Source: Kuschelorhynchus macadamiae (lineage: Eukaryota; Arthropoda; Insecta; Coleoptera; Curculionidae). From it: a stretch of 64,000 bases of DNA. Location of the stretch: the NCBI GenBank assembly GCA_030620095.1, contig JAUTXW010003400.1, positions 1 to 64,000 on the forward strand, written 5' to 3'. Under the pieces are notes generated by a model. The model was given only the letters and a program-made list of their open reading frames with translations, made no database searches and was not told the DNA's origin. Shown here in pieces: positions 49,540 through 60,930 of the stretch. The stretch's first letter is position 1. The number at the start of each line of letters is the position of its first letter. Both the position numbers and the translations under genes were made by a program.

Positions 49540-52080
49540 CATAGAACTAAAATCGGACTATAACGAAAATAAAATATTTCGATTCCTGCTAGACACTGGT
49601 GCTAGCGTATCCATAATTAAGCCGAATAGATTAAATCCAGATACAGCAAAATATATTCCTAGCGAAAAATTAACTTTAAATGGACTAAGCGCGAATTCTC
49701 CAATAGTTACGGCAGGTAGTAGTACTACATCTTTTAATATTCAAAATTATAACTTAAAAATAAAGTTCCATATTCTTAACCAGCAAACAAACGTACTATA
49801 CGACGGTCTGATCGGATAAGACTTTATTCAGTCACAAAATGCCCAAATTGATTTAAAAAAACGATTAATCAACCTTGACCCTTTACCTTTTCCTCTCCCT
49901 CTTAAAATGAATATTAATCCTCAGAACAATAACGAATTTATTTTAAAGCCTAGAACAGAAATTCTTGTTGAAGTAAGTGTGTTAAATTTTGATTTAACAC
50001 AAGGAATTCTGCCTAATTTAGAAATTGCCCAAGGAATATATTTGTCCAAAGCTATAACTAAGGTCAATAATAACAATAAAGCATCTGCTACAATTTTAAA
50101 CACTAGAGTCACTAAATGTGAATTTAAACCTATTTCAATTAATCTAGAACCTTTAAACTACGGTGCTAAAACTTTTAATGTCTCCGTAAATTCATTTGAA
50201 TCAATCGACATAAATAAGCTATTGCTTGAAAATCTTAGATTAGAACATTTAAATTACGAAGAGAAACAATCTGTTTGGTAAGTGTGTGTGGAATATAATA
50301 TTTTTCATCATCCCTTCCCATCATAATTTAACCTATACTCAGTGTATTAATCACGAAGTTAAATTGAATAACTCCACGCCAATCGCAATGAAAACTTATA
50401 GATATCCGGAAATTCATAAGCCCGAGGTAACTAAGCAAATAACCAAAATGTTGAAACAAGGCATCATTCCACCTTCAATCTCACCTTGATCTACACCTCT
50501 TTGGATTGTTCCGAAGAAACAAGACGCATCTGGATAACCTAAATGGCGCGTCGTTGTTGATTATAGAGGTTTACACAATGTCCCTGTCGGTGATGCATTA
50601 AGCATACCCAACATAGAAGATATATTAGATCAACTAGGTCATAGTAAATATTTTAGTACATTAGATCTCGGATTTCATCAGATTCCCATGAATGAGAACG
50701 ATAAAGCAAAAACGGCTTTCAGTACACCAACAGGGCATTATGAATTTAGTCGCATGCCTTTGGGACTGAAAAACGCCCCAGTATGTTTTCAAAGGCTGAT
50801 GAATTCAGTACTGAGTGGATTACAAGGACTACAGTATTTCGTATATCTAGATGACATTATTATCTATGGCGCTTCATTAGACCAACACTTGTCACTTATA
50901 TATATACAATTTTTGATAGATCAGGAAGTAATAATTTAAAATAACAACCTGACAAATACGAATTTGTATGCAAAGAAATTACATATCTGGGACACATAAT
51001 CACAGAAAACGGTGTAAAGCCAAACCCCGAAAAGGTCAATGCAATTATCGAAAATTTATCAATGATTTCGCAAAAATTGCTAAGCCACTTACGATCCTCC
51101 TAAAGAAAGATACAACATTTTTATGGACTGTCAAATGCCAGGAATCCTTTGACAAATTCAGTAACCTATTAAATTAACAACCGAGCCTATATTACAATAT
51201 CCAGATTTTAAGAAAGAATTCGTACTGACTACTGACTCTTCTAATTTCGCTGTTGGAGCTTAGGAGTCAAGGAGAAATAGGTAAAGATCTACCTATTTCA
51301 TATGCCAGTCGTACGCTCAATTTTGCAAAACATTCAAGTGTAGAGACCAAGGAAGTAGGTGAATTCGATATAGACTTCTCTTAGATGAATACGATTACAA
51401 TATAGTTTATAAACTTGGCAAGATAAATTCAATTCAAATGCCGATGCCTTGTCGCGAAATATTCAAATCAACATAATATCCAAGAATGACGACGACCAAA
51501 ATTGTATAAGTTTCGTTATCAGAATATAGAAATTACACCCCATCTTGATATAAAATTTTCCAACTTATTCGACAATTTTCCTAATGCCATTTATTTTTCT
51601 GCTGATGTAGACTATAACAATCCATTCTCAGAGGATATTAAACACAATTTTGACGACAGTATCGATCAAATACATTCAAATGTTTTATACTCGATTCATA
51701 AACATAAAAATCGTTATAAATTATGCTACCTTATGTTTGCGAAACATTTCCATTTTAATAAATTATCATATATAGAAATTTTTTATTCATTACGAAACTT
51801 AAAAACGGAACTAATAAAAAATAATATTAAGACAATAAACTTACCAGATATTTTTATATATAGCAGCCACTTAAAAAAGAATGTGTATTACGAAATAATT
51901 CACTATTTATTTAAAGATACTAATATCAAAATTGGTATTATTGATTGCAAAAACATAAACCCATATCTAACGAAGAAATTCAACAAATCTTAAAAGAAAA
52001 TCACGACTCGATATTAGCTGGCCATTCTGGATTTATTAGAACATATAAAAGAATCAAACAAAATTACAAATGGCAAAATA
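49540..52080 (+). pseudogene. pol of second LTR element, broken
   Basis: Protease FRFLLDTGASVSIIK near 49,580-49,625. RT TYRYPEIHKPEVTKQ, MLKQGIIPPSISP, a stop, PKWRVVVDYRG, YFSTLDLGFHQIPM (first catalytic Asp retained), GHYEFSRMPLGLKNAP and YFVYLDDIIIYG (YLDD active site, near 50,838-50,870). Then YLGHIITENGVKPNPEKV and LLKKDTTFLW. RNase H start is FVLTTDSSNFAVGA near 51,221-51,261. Integrase zinc motif is HDSILAGHSGFIRTYKRI near 52,001-52,056. The integrase core with its three acidic residues is missing. Many stops and frameshifts. Confidence 0.85.
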
Positions 52081-52136
52081 ATAATAAAATAATACTCGTA
52101 ATATAAAAAATAGAATCATTAAAATTCAAACTAAAG

Positions 52137-53580
52137 ATGAAACAATTAGCGAAATTATTGGATATAAAAATATATCACGAAATAGGAGAGGAGTATTTGA
52201 TGGCGCATCTTATGCATTTAAGTGGCATACCTGATGCCTATAACACTAAATTTTATGATCAAAGCATAAAAAGCCCACTAACCTCAAATCATGAAACGCA
52301 GTCCATAATGAAACGATAAATTGGTATAATTTCAAACACAATTCAAAATTTTAATGCAAGTATCCTAAGTTTTAAGTTAAGTGAAAGAACATTGAACAAA
52401 AATATTAAATTTCTTAATCGGTTTAGTAACCAAACTGTAGGAGATTTCTTGAATACAAAATTAAGAGTTTCAATCAATTCCCATTTAACATTGCTGACTC
52501 AGTTATTAGAAGATTTAAATGAAGAATATGACTTATTAATTTCATCTATAACTCTAGCTACACATAATATTCTACACCCAAAAGGACCTTCTCAAGGAAC
52601 CTTCTGATGTTAAATTAACAAATGGTTTTTAATTACCACTTCATCCATCATATTTTACTATACATAAATATTTCGAAATTAGTTAGTTACGAGTTTTACA
52701 TTTCGGATCAATGCTCATTTCTGCTATTTCTATACCCTTAGTCGAACAATTGAATTATATTCTTTTTAAATTACTTCCTTTACCCACTCCCCATAATACA
52801 TCAAACTTATATTCATATATACAACCCACTTTTCCTTATCTTCTAATAAGTACTAGTAAGGTATATTACATAGCATTGCAAGATCTATCCAAATGCATAA
52901 GTATCACTGAGGCAGATTACATATCTAGAAACGTCCAAGCGGTAAGAATTCAAGCACGTCCCATATGCGAAGTACAACTGTATATATCAGTAATCGAACG
53001 AATCCCTGAAGATTGCCAAACCTAAACAGTCAAAGCAAATTTGGAAATATGGCACCCGTTGCAGAATTCCTGGTTATTCGTTGTGTCAGATCCAACCCCT
53101 TTGACATTGTCTTGCGAAGATTCCCAAATTGAAGACATCGAAATTGAATTAACTGGATTATTAATTCTTAAACCATTTTGCAAGGGTTATACACAAACAG
53201 TAACCTTACATGCCTTCAGGGTAATCACCCATAATGTGAGTTATTACACTCCAAACTATAATATTGCTCTAGGCGATTGCTGTTTGAAGAAAGAAGTTAA
53301 GCTTAACACTTCGCCATTACAACTGTAACCAGCGAAGCGAACCAACCTGAACTTCATTTGTAGCGATTGTAATATTGCTGCACGTATTGAAATGGTGCGG
53401 ATTCTTTACTATTCTTAGGAAAAACCTTTGTTGTACCAAAGAACCTCTGACTCTCATCAAATTTTTCAACGTACATATTAGCTCAATCATCCCTGTAACT
53501 AGAGCACAACTGAATCAGATTCTGGAAGAAGAAGCTGGAATGAGTTCAATTACATGGTCGACGTTCTGCTCGAGCACAAT
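52137..53580 (+). pseudogene. env-like relic of second LTR element
   Basis: Remnant frames at 52,392-52,607, 52,711-53,025, 53,041-53,328 and 53,375 on. The blocks RPICEVQLYIS, SWLFVVSDPTPLTLSCED and LLILKPFCKGYT line up with CEAQLL..., FWLITVSDPLPVTIKCEG and LLRLQPYCNAFI of the first element, so both env genes share one ancestor. Paired cysteines and a hydrophobic stretch near 53,360-53,420 are still visible. The tail RAQLNQILEEEAGM (53,502 on) resembles an errantivirus env cytoplasmic end. Not functional. Confidence 0.7.
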
Positions 53581-53589
53581 CCGTACACA

Positions 53590-53732
53590 TGGACTAATGG
53601 ATTTGGACAATTTCGATTTTATTTATATACATCTTTTCATTTTTCTTTTTACCTTACACTTATTTATCTTTTATACTTCATATTTTACCTTGTATTTTAT
53701 CTTTTATATTTTATACATATTTATTCTATATA
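53590..53732. repeat. T-rich low-complexity tract
   Basis: Pyrimidine- and AT-rich sequence (tttta/ctta words) between the env relic and the nested element. Open frames through it are compositional. Confidence 0.7.
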
Positions 53733-53734
53733 TA

Positions 53735-56562
53735 CAGGGTTATTCACGCAACCCGTTCATTAAAAGTTTTTGATGATGCCATTTAGATAAAAATTACAAA
53801 TTTGGGGATTAAGGTAAGGTCAAAGGGTACTTCTTTTTTGAAATATTTTTAACTTCCTGTCACTTCCGGTTTAACCGGAAGTTGGTATCAACTTGCTTAT
53901 TTTAAATAGAACACCCTGTATTTTATAGTATTTTTGGATTCTACGGAGAATTTTAATGCTATTTTATGTAGCATGTCCTATACCTAGGTTCAAGCGTTCT
54001 TAAGATACTTGACCTTGAACCGAAAATGAGCCTTCGGGGTACCAAATTTTAAAATCTCATATTTTTGTAAGTTTTGAAGATATACTCTTCATATTTTGCA
54101 GACGATCGGTAAATAATCTTAGGTTTCTATTTTTTTTATTGAATTTGTCTATTTTTATACATACAGGGTGTCCTAAATTCACATTTTCAAAGCCGCTAAA
54201 GTCCGTTTTTTTAAATGGGACACCCTATAACTTTATGCACTATCAAATATAGAATTTCACTTTGTATCGAACTGTATTAAGGTTTCCTATACTTATTCGT
54301 AACCATTTTCGAAATAATTGGGTTTTATAAAAATACCGTATGTATTTGCTTAAATGTTTACATGTTCCAATGGTGAGCCATGGAAAAACAATTGAGATCC
54401 AATATCCAATATGACAGATGATTAGTATGCGTTATTTATCGAAAGCTGTCAGTGATAAACTAAATCTTCTAAATCGAAATGGAAGAATACTCAAACGCTG
54501 ATATTCTCAATCTATTTTATATTCATGGAGAATGTTATAACATTTTGGAGAGAACGTGCCGTGTGTTTAATGAACGCCACCCTGATTTGCCGCCAATGAA
54601 CAAGTCAAAATTCAAGAGAATTGAAACGAACTTTTTGCGTTTTGGCAAGGTTAAAGTTTCAAAAAATGTTCCGAAACCAGTGACAAATGCCGAGGATAAC
54701 GAAATAAACACATTAGCTTATTTCCACGCAAACCCGCAAAGTTCAATACCGTCTGCAGAAAAGGATTTGGGAATTTCTTCTTCATCTGTCCAAAGAATCT
54801 TGAGCGAAAATCATATGCACCCTTATTCCTTTCAAAACGTGCAAGCCTTGAGACCTGGTGATGACGTCCGACGAGTAGAATTTTGCGAATTCATGTTTTT
54901 GAAAATTCAAGAGGACCCTCAATTCCTTTCAAAAATATTTTGGACCGATGAAGCGAAATTTTCTAGAGAAGGAATAACAAATAGAAGAAACGAACATTTC
55001 TGGGCAGCAGAAAATCCGCACGCTTTACGCGAAACGCGTTCTCAAGAGAGGTTTAGCTTCAATGTTTTCGGTATAGTATTAAATGATCAGGTGCGGTACT
55101 GAATTTATGAAGACAATTTAAACAGTGATAAGTATTCGGAAATTCTACGAGGGACGGTTTCTGAATTTATAGAAGAAATTCATATTGGTGAGCTGCAAAA
55201 TTATTGGTATCAATTAGATGGGGCACCAGCACATAATTCCGCTGCAGTTTATATCCAATTATCTCGAATTTTTGAAGATCGCTGGGTTGGTCCCAATAGC
55301 CCTTGGAGATGGCCCCCGCGATCGCCTGATTTAACACCCCTAGATTTTTGTTTATGGGGATTTATCAAAGATAAAGGCTATGCTTCCCCAGTAAATAACC
55401 AACAGGATTTACTGGACAGAATACGAACAGCTTTTGCCGAATTAGAAAACGGACAAATTCAACAGGCGACAGCAACTGTATAAAGAAGAATTGAAATGGG
55501 TCTTCAAATGAACGGACAGCATATAAAACATTTGTTATAATTCAATTTTATTATTTTACTTATTTATTGTTGATTGTTAGATTGCTATAATTTTTAAGTT
55601 CACTAAAACAAGTTTAGAACAGTCTCGAACTTAGTAGATATGGTTAAAAATAATGTAAACAATTTATTACATTTTTTATAACTTTAACTTTTCCGAAACG
55701 AAAAAATTTCGTTTCAATCCTCTTCAATTTTCTCTTCTTCATTGGCGATAAATGAGGATGTTTTTCATTAAAAATATGGCACGTTCTCTCCAATATTTTG
55801 TAACATTCTCCGCGAATATAAAATAAATTGAGAATATCAGCTTTTGAGTGTTATTTTATTTTAATTTAAAAGTTTCAAATCAGCTGTCATGTTGAATAGA
55901 AAAGCACAACAATTTTTTTTCCATGGCTTACTACGGGAAGGTGTAAGCATTTAGCAAATACATATGATAGTTTAATAAAAACCTGATTATTTCGAAAATG
56001 GTTACGAATAGGTATAGGAAACCCTCATACAGTTCGATAGAAAATGAAATTCTACATTTTATAGTGCATAAAGTTATAGGGTGTCCCATTTAAAAAAAAT
56101 GGACTTTAGCGGCTTTGAAAATGTGAATTTAGGACACCCTGTATAAAAATAGACAAATTCAATAAAAAAATAGAAACCTAAAATTATTTACCGATCATCT
56201 GCAAAATATGAAGGTTATATCTTCAAAACTTACAAAAATATGAGATTTTAAAATTTGGTACCCCGAAGGCTCATTTTTGGTTCAAGGTCAAGTATCTTAA
56301 GAACGCTTGCACCTAGGTATAGGACATGCTACATAAAATAGCATTAAAATTCTCCGAAGAATCCAAAAATATCATAAAATACAGGGTGTTCCGTTTAAAA
56401 TAAGCAAGTTGATACCAATTTCCGGTTAAACCGGAAGTGACAGGAAGTTGAAAATATTTCAAAAAAGAAGTACCCCTTGACCTTACCTTAATCCCAAAAT
56501 TTGAAATTTTTATCTAAATGACATCATCAAAAACTTTAAATGAACGGGTTGCGTGAATAACC

Positions 56563-56565
<3 letters not shown>
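53735..56565 (+). mobile_element. DD41D (rosa-like) element with about 0.9 kb inverted arms
   Basis: Both ends read CAGGGTTATTCACGCAACCC and are flanked by TA (53,733-53,734; 56,566-56,567). The arms stay clearly matched from the ends to about 54,680 on the left and 55,675 on the right, including the first 60 or so codons of the transposase on the left arm and a diverged inverted copy of them on the right arm. Internal 'caccctgta' words recur within each arm. Nested in the second LTR element. Confidence 0.9.
54479..55540 (+). pseudogene. DD41D transposase, two in-frame stops
   Basis: Starts MEEYSNADILNLFYIHGECY at the ATG at 54,479. HTH-like blocks run through LPPMNKSKFKRIE and SIPSAEKDLGISSSSVQRIL. 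The triad is in IFWTDEAKFSREG, WYQLDGAPAHN and SPDLTPLDFCLWG, with 41 residues counted between the second and third Asp. One frame runs the whole length to TAA at 55,538, broken only by TGA at 55,100-55,102 (likely a former Trp) and TAA at 55,481-55,483. Length (about 353 codons) matches the family, so it died recently or was silenced by point changes. Confidence 0.88.

Positions 56566-56612
<47 letters not shown>
56566..56612. repeat. (AT)n microsatellite
   Basis: Right flank of the nested mariner-like element. Confidence 0.95.
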
Positions 56613-56614
<2 letters not shown>

Positions 56615-56627
56615 CTTAGGTGGGAGG

Positions 56628-56997
56628 TGTTATGTAACCGTTTAGTTTAGTTAGTTTTTTAGATTATTTATCCTTGTCCAATCTAATTTAGTACAATAGT
56701 CAATTATTGGGCATCAATAATAATAATTCCTTAGATAAATCTGTTTTCGACCAAAGTCTCCATAAACACAATAATTAGTTACTCAGATAATAGAAAATTA
56801 ATAAGCAAATTACTGTAATCACCCTGCCCTATAGCGATTAAGTCCTTTTTAAACCTAAGAATGTTTTCGTAAAATAGAAATATAGTGATTCTTGAACTGA
56901 ACAGAAGCTCTCCCAAAAGTCTAGGTATTTCATCCAAAAAGTAGATGTTTACCAAAAAGGCCAATAAGTTATTCTAAGACCGAAATCGAATACAACA
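56628..56997 (+). repeat. 3' LTR of second LTR element
   Basis: Matches the left LTR with substitutions and lacks about 60 bases near its start. Confidence 0.9.
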
Positions 56998-58180
<1,183 letters not shown>

Positions 58181-58232
58181 AAGCCATCCTGATGAGGGTA
58201 GAATCCCAGAAATCATGATCGCAGGAGGGTAC
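58181..58232 (+). ncRNA. Degenerate hammerhead-like motif
   Basis: CTGATGA at 58,189-58,195, then GGG-TAGAAT-CCC (stem II-like), A, GAAA at 58,209-58,212, and TCATGATC whose layout matches the minimal stem III of the ribozyme at 29,644-29,700. The 10.1-11.1 pair is G-A instead of G-C, and stem I pairs poorly. Either an inactive relic of a Penelope-type terminal region or chance. Adjacent to an (AT)n run, as is the good copy. Confidence 0.3.
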
Positions 58233-58308
58233 GCTGTGGCATCATCGAAAGCTTTTCTTCTTATAGGCGTTTTGCACCTGCAGAAATTATATATTTTTGC
58301 CTTTTTGC

Positions 58309-58409
<101 letters not shown>

Positions 58410-58439
58410 AGCAAAGAAACATAAAGAATGGAAGCTTAC

Positions 58440-59690
58440 CGCCTCTCAGTTCTCAGATCAAAACTCTTCAACGGAAAAACGAGATTGACAAAGATGAAAA
58501 ACTAACAAGAAATAATCACCAAATGTTGAAACAGCTGCTAATACGTCAAATTCAATAGTAAATGTGGGGACAGAAGAAATACCAGACATATCCCTCAGTA
58601 AAATCAGAAGCGCCCTCAAGGGTGTGAAAAACAAAAGTGTGCTGGAGAGGGCCATGTCACTGTAGAAATGCTCAGATTTGATGGAGGGAGCCTGGAAAGA
58701 CTACTGCAAATCCTCTTAAATAAGTGTATGCAAGAAAGCAAACTTTCAAACTAATGGTTTAATGCAGAGGTTGTGTTCTTATTCAACAAGGGGGATAACA
58801 GCAACATCGAGAACTTCGCCATATTAGTCTGTTATCTCATCTTTACAAACTATTTACGAAAATCCTAACTAAACGTCTTTCGAGAAAGCTAGACTTTTAC
58901 CAGCTACCAGAGCAAGCGGGCTTTAAATACAGCACGATCGATCATCTACAGACATTGCGCACTCTTGGAAAATACAACTAAATACAATATACCAATTCAG
59001 TTAGCCTTCGTCGACTTTCATAAAGCGTTCGATTCGGTAGAATTATGGTCTTTTCTAAATGCTATGATTAATGCCAGAATTGACTTAATTGGTATTAGTG
59101 TAGTTATAATACATATATATCAAACCCCAACTTTGCACGTTAAAATCGACGAGACGATGATACGAGAACTGCTAAGACAGATTTAAAACGAGGGGTGCGG
59201 CAAGGTGATACAATATCACTAAAACGGTTTACCTTAGCTCTGGAAGATGTCTTCAAGATGTTGTAATGGGAACAAGAAGTTATTAAAATTGGCGGTTCAT
59301 ACCTTAATCACCTACGCTTTGCGGACGATATTGATCGTATTGCAGGCGATTCGGAAAAACTGAGAACAACGCTGCTACAATTAAATGGAGGAGTATATAA
59401 CTGATAATGAATATAGGCAAAAAAATCATGTGCCCCAACAACGTTCAGATCTCTCTAAATAATCAAACCGTCGAAAATTTTACCGAGTATGTTTCTCTTG
59501 GTTACGCTATCAGGTTGGGAAAAGAAATGCATAACATGGGTCGCAGTATATACTTAAAAATGCTAGATATAAACCAGAAGTGGAAAGTTTTGATTGTATT
59601 TTACAAGTGGCTATATACGGGCCCGAGACAATGGCAAAGTACAGTGCCAATTGCCTGGGAAGAAGACGAAGGACTATGGAGCTAGCAATG
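58440..59690 (+). pseudogene. RTE-type non-LTR reverse transcriptase relic
   Basis: Broken blocks in RT order: SLSKIRSALKGVKNKSVL (58,592-58,645), EQAGF-like residues near 58,910, STIDHLQTLRT-like sequence near 58,935, LAFVDFHKAFDSVELWSFLN (first catalytic Asp, near 59,003-59,065), RGVRQGDTIS (59,191-59,220), LRFADDIDRIAGDS (FADD active site, near 59,310-59,350) and FTEYVSLGYAIR (59,480-59,515). This pattern fits the RTE/craTA group. No endonuclease is seen: the relic begins just after an (AT)n run. At least five stops or frameshifts. Confidence 0.8.
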
Positions 59691-59854
59691 CTTGAATTTC
59701 CGAAAATAAGATAAAAGCTTTATATGAACATAAGCCAGTAAATGCTTTATTTTCGGCATTTAGGGTTACATTGTAAACGTTATTTGTCCCATATCTAGAA
59801 AACAAAACGTTTTCAGACCTATGTTCAAGTAATATGCCTTTCTTATTTTAGGAA

Positions 59855-60130
59855 GTCTCTCTCTCTTTCCTCTCTCTCTGTCTTTGTCTCTCTCTCTCTC
59901 TTCAGCCTGTAGTCATCCACTCCTGAATAAAGGCCTCTTCCAGTTCTTTTCTCCTCGTTCCTTCTTAAACAGTTTGGACCCAATTTTTCCCTGAAATCGT
60001 TTGGATTCATCACGTCATCTCTTTAATGGTCTTCCAACCCTACTTTTGGTTTCTCTTGTGTGGCCAGCCCATTGCCATTTAAGTTAAGCTACTTTTCTTA
60101 GGACATCTGTTACCGCGCGTAACTTATTCT
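59855..60130. repeat. (TC)n microsatellite and dispersed repeat
   Basis: A TC-rich run (59,857-59,902) is followed by 'cctgtagtcatccactcctg' and 'aataaaggcctcttccagtt', resembling a dispersed arthropod repeat with the theme 'tccactgctggacataggcct', often near LINE ends. It may be the 3' region of the RTE relic. Confidence 0.5.
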
Positions 60131-60673
60131 AATTTCCTCTTTCCGTACTCGATTTCTTAGACTAATCCCGAGCATAAATGGGAAGTAGTACACGTTAAAT
60201 ATGTTAAAAAATAATTGGGTATTATATTGTTTTTCTCATGTATTGTATATCGGATTTGGTACAAGTTTCACACCATTTATCTCTGAAACTAGTCATAACC
60301 CATGAAGACTTTTAATCAGAAGATCGCAGTCTACAACATACGAAATTTGATGGTTCACCAAAAACCTCTTTCTTCATAGGGTTGTATTTGCAAGACAAAA
60401 ATGTACTCCGCTGTGAAACTCTATGCAGATCGAGGATAAATTCATTTCATGCTCTGCGAAATACTTTTCTCTCAAGATTCAGATGTGTAATATTATAATC
60501 TTTCTGTCAACTAACATTACAAAAAATAAAATATAAAAAAACTCTAACAATATTCTTGAAATTTTCTGAATTAATATATTTTAGATCTTTCAGATGTAAC
60601 TTAAACATCTGTATTTATTTCAAAAATTTTCTGAATACGGCTAATATTTTAATTTCAGCACTTTTATTTCAAA
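60131..60673. other. Intron spacer next to the donor site
   Basis: Nothing recognised. Confidence 0.4.
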
Positions 60674-60678
60674 CTTAC

Positions 60679-60930
60679 CCAATGTTGTCAACAAGGACAC
60701 GCTAAACAATATACATCCGGGATAAGTCCAAATATTTCCGCCACCGCCTTCTCCAAATCCAGCGCCAACTGCATCTAAAAAGAGGGATTCATGTTTTTCG
60801 AAGTACTTATGGATCATAGCTGGCCATGCGTCTACGTGATCCTCTGACTGGCTAAGTTCTGCGGCCAATTCAGTTGATAAATCCTTCTGAATTTTTGCCA
60901 AAGTTTCACTTTGTGTCTGTTCACGAGGAC
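60679..60930 (-). CDS. K2P potassium channel exon (M1-P1 loop and first pore helix)
   Basis: A 252-base exon between an acceptor (caatatttcag, ending at 60,931) and a donor (GTAAG at 60,674-60,678). It reads PREQTQSETLAKIQKDLSTE, LSQSEDHVDAWPAMIHKY, an extracellular-cap-like stretch (GAGFGEGGGG), then the pore helix NIWTYPGCILFSVSLLTTL and the first base of the filter glycine codon. The next exon supplies the rest (TTLG|FG), phase 1 on both sides. In K2P channels the loop between M1 and P1 forms the extracellular cap. The M1 helix and N-terminus must lie upstream, beyond what I can recognise, possibly outside the window. Confidence 0.82.

Larger units (their letters stand above)
48066..56997 (+). 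mobile_element. Second env-bearing gypsy-type LTR element, heavily decayed
   Basis: LTRs at 48,066-48,487 and 56,628-56,997 start TGTTATGTAACCG and end ATACAACA. A TGGCG-type primer site (tggcgaacaggattc) follows the left LTR by two bases, and a purine tract (aggtgggagg) precedes the right one. Gag, protease, RT, a partial RNase H, the integrase zinc motif and env remnants occur in order, all broken. A DD41D element (53,735-56,565) is nested between env and the 3' LTR. The 4-base flanks (CCAC and ATAC) do not match well, so the duplication has decayed. It is antisense to the K2P gene whose intron it occupies. Confidence 0.88.
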
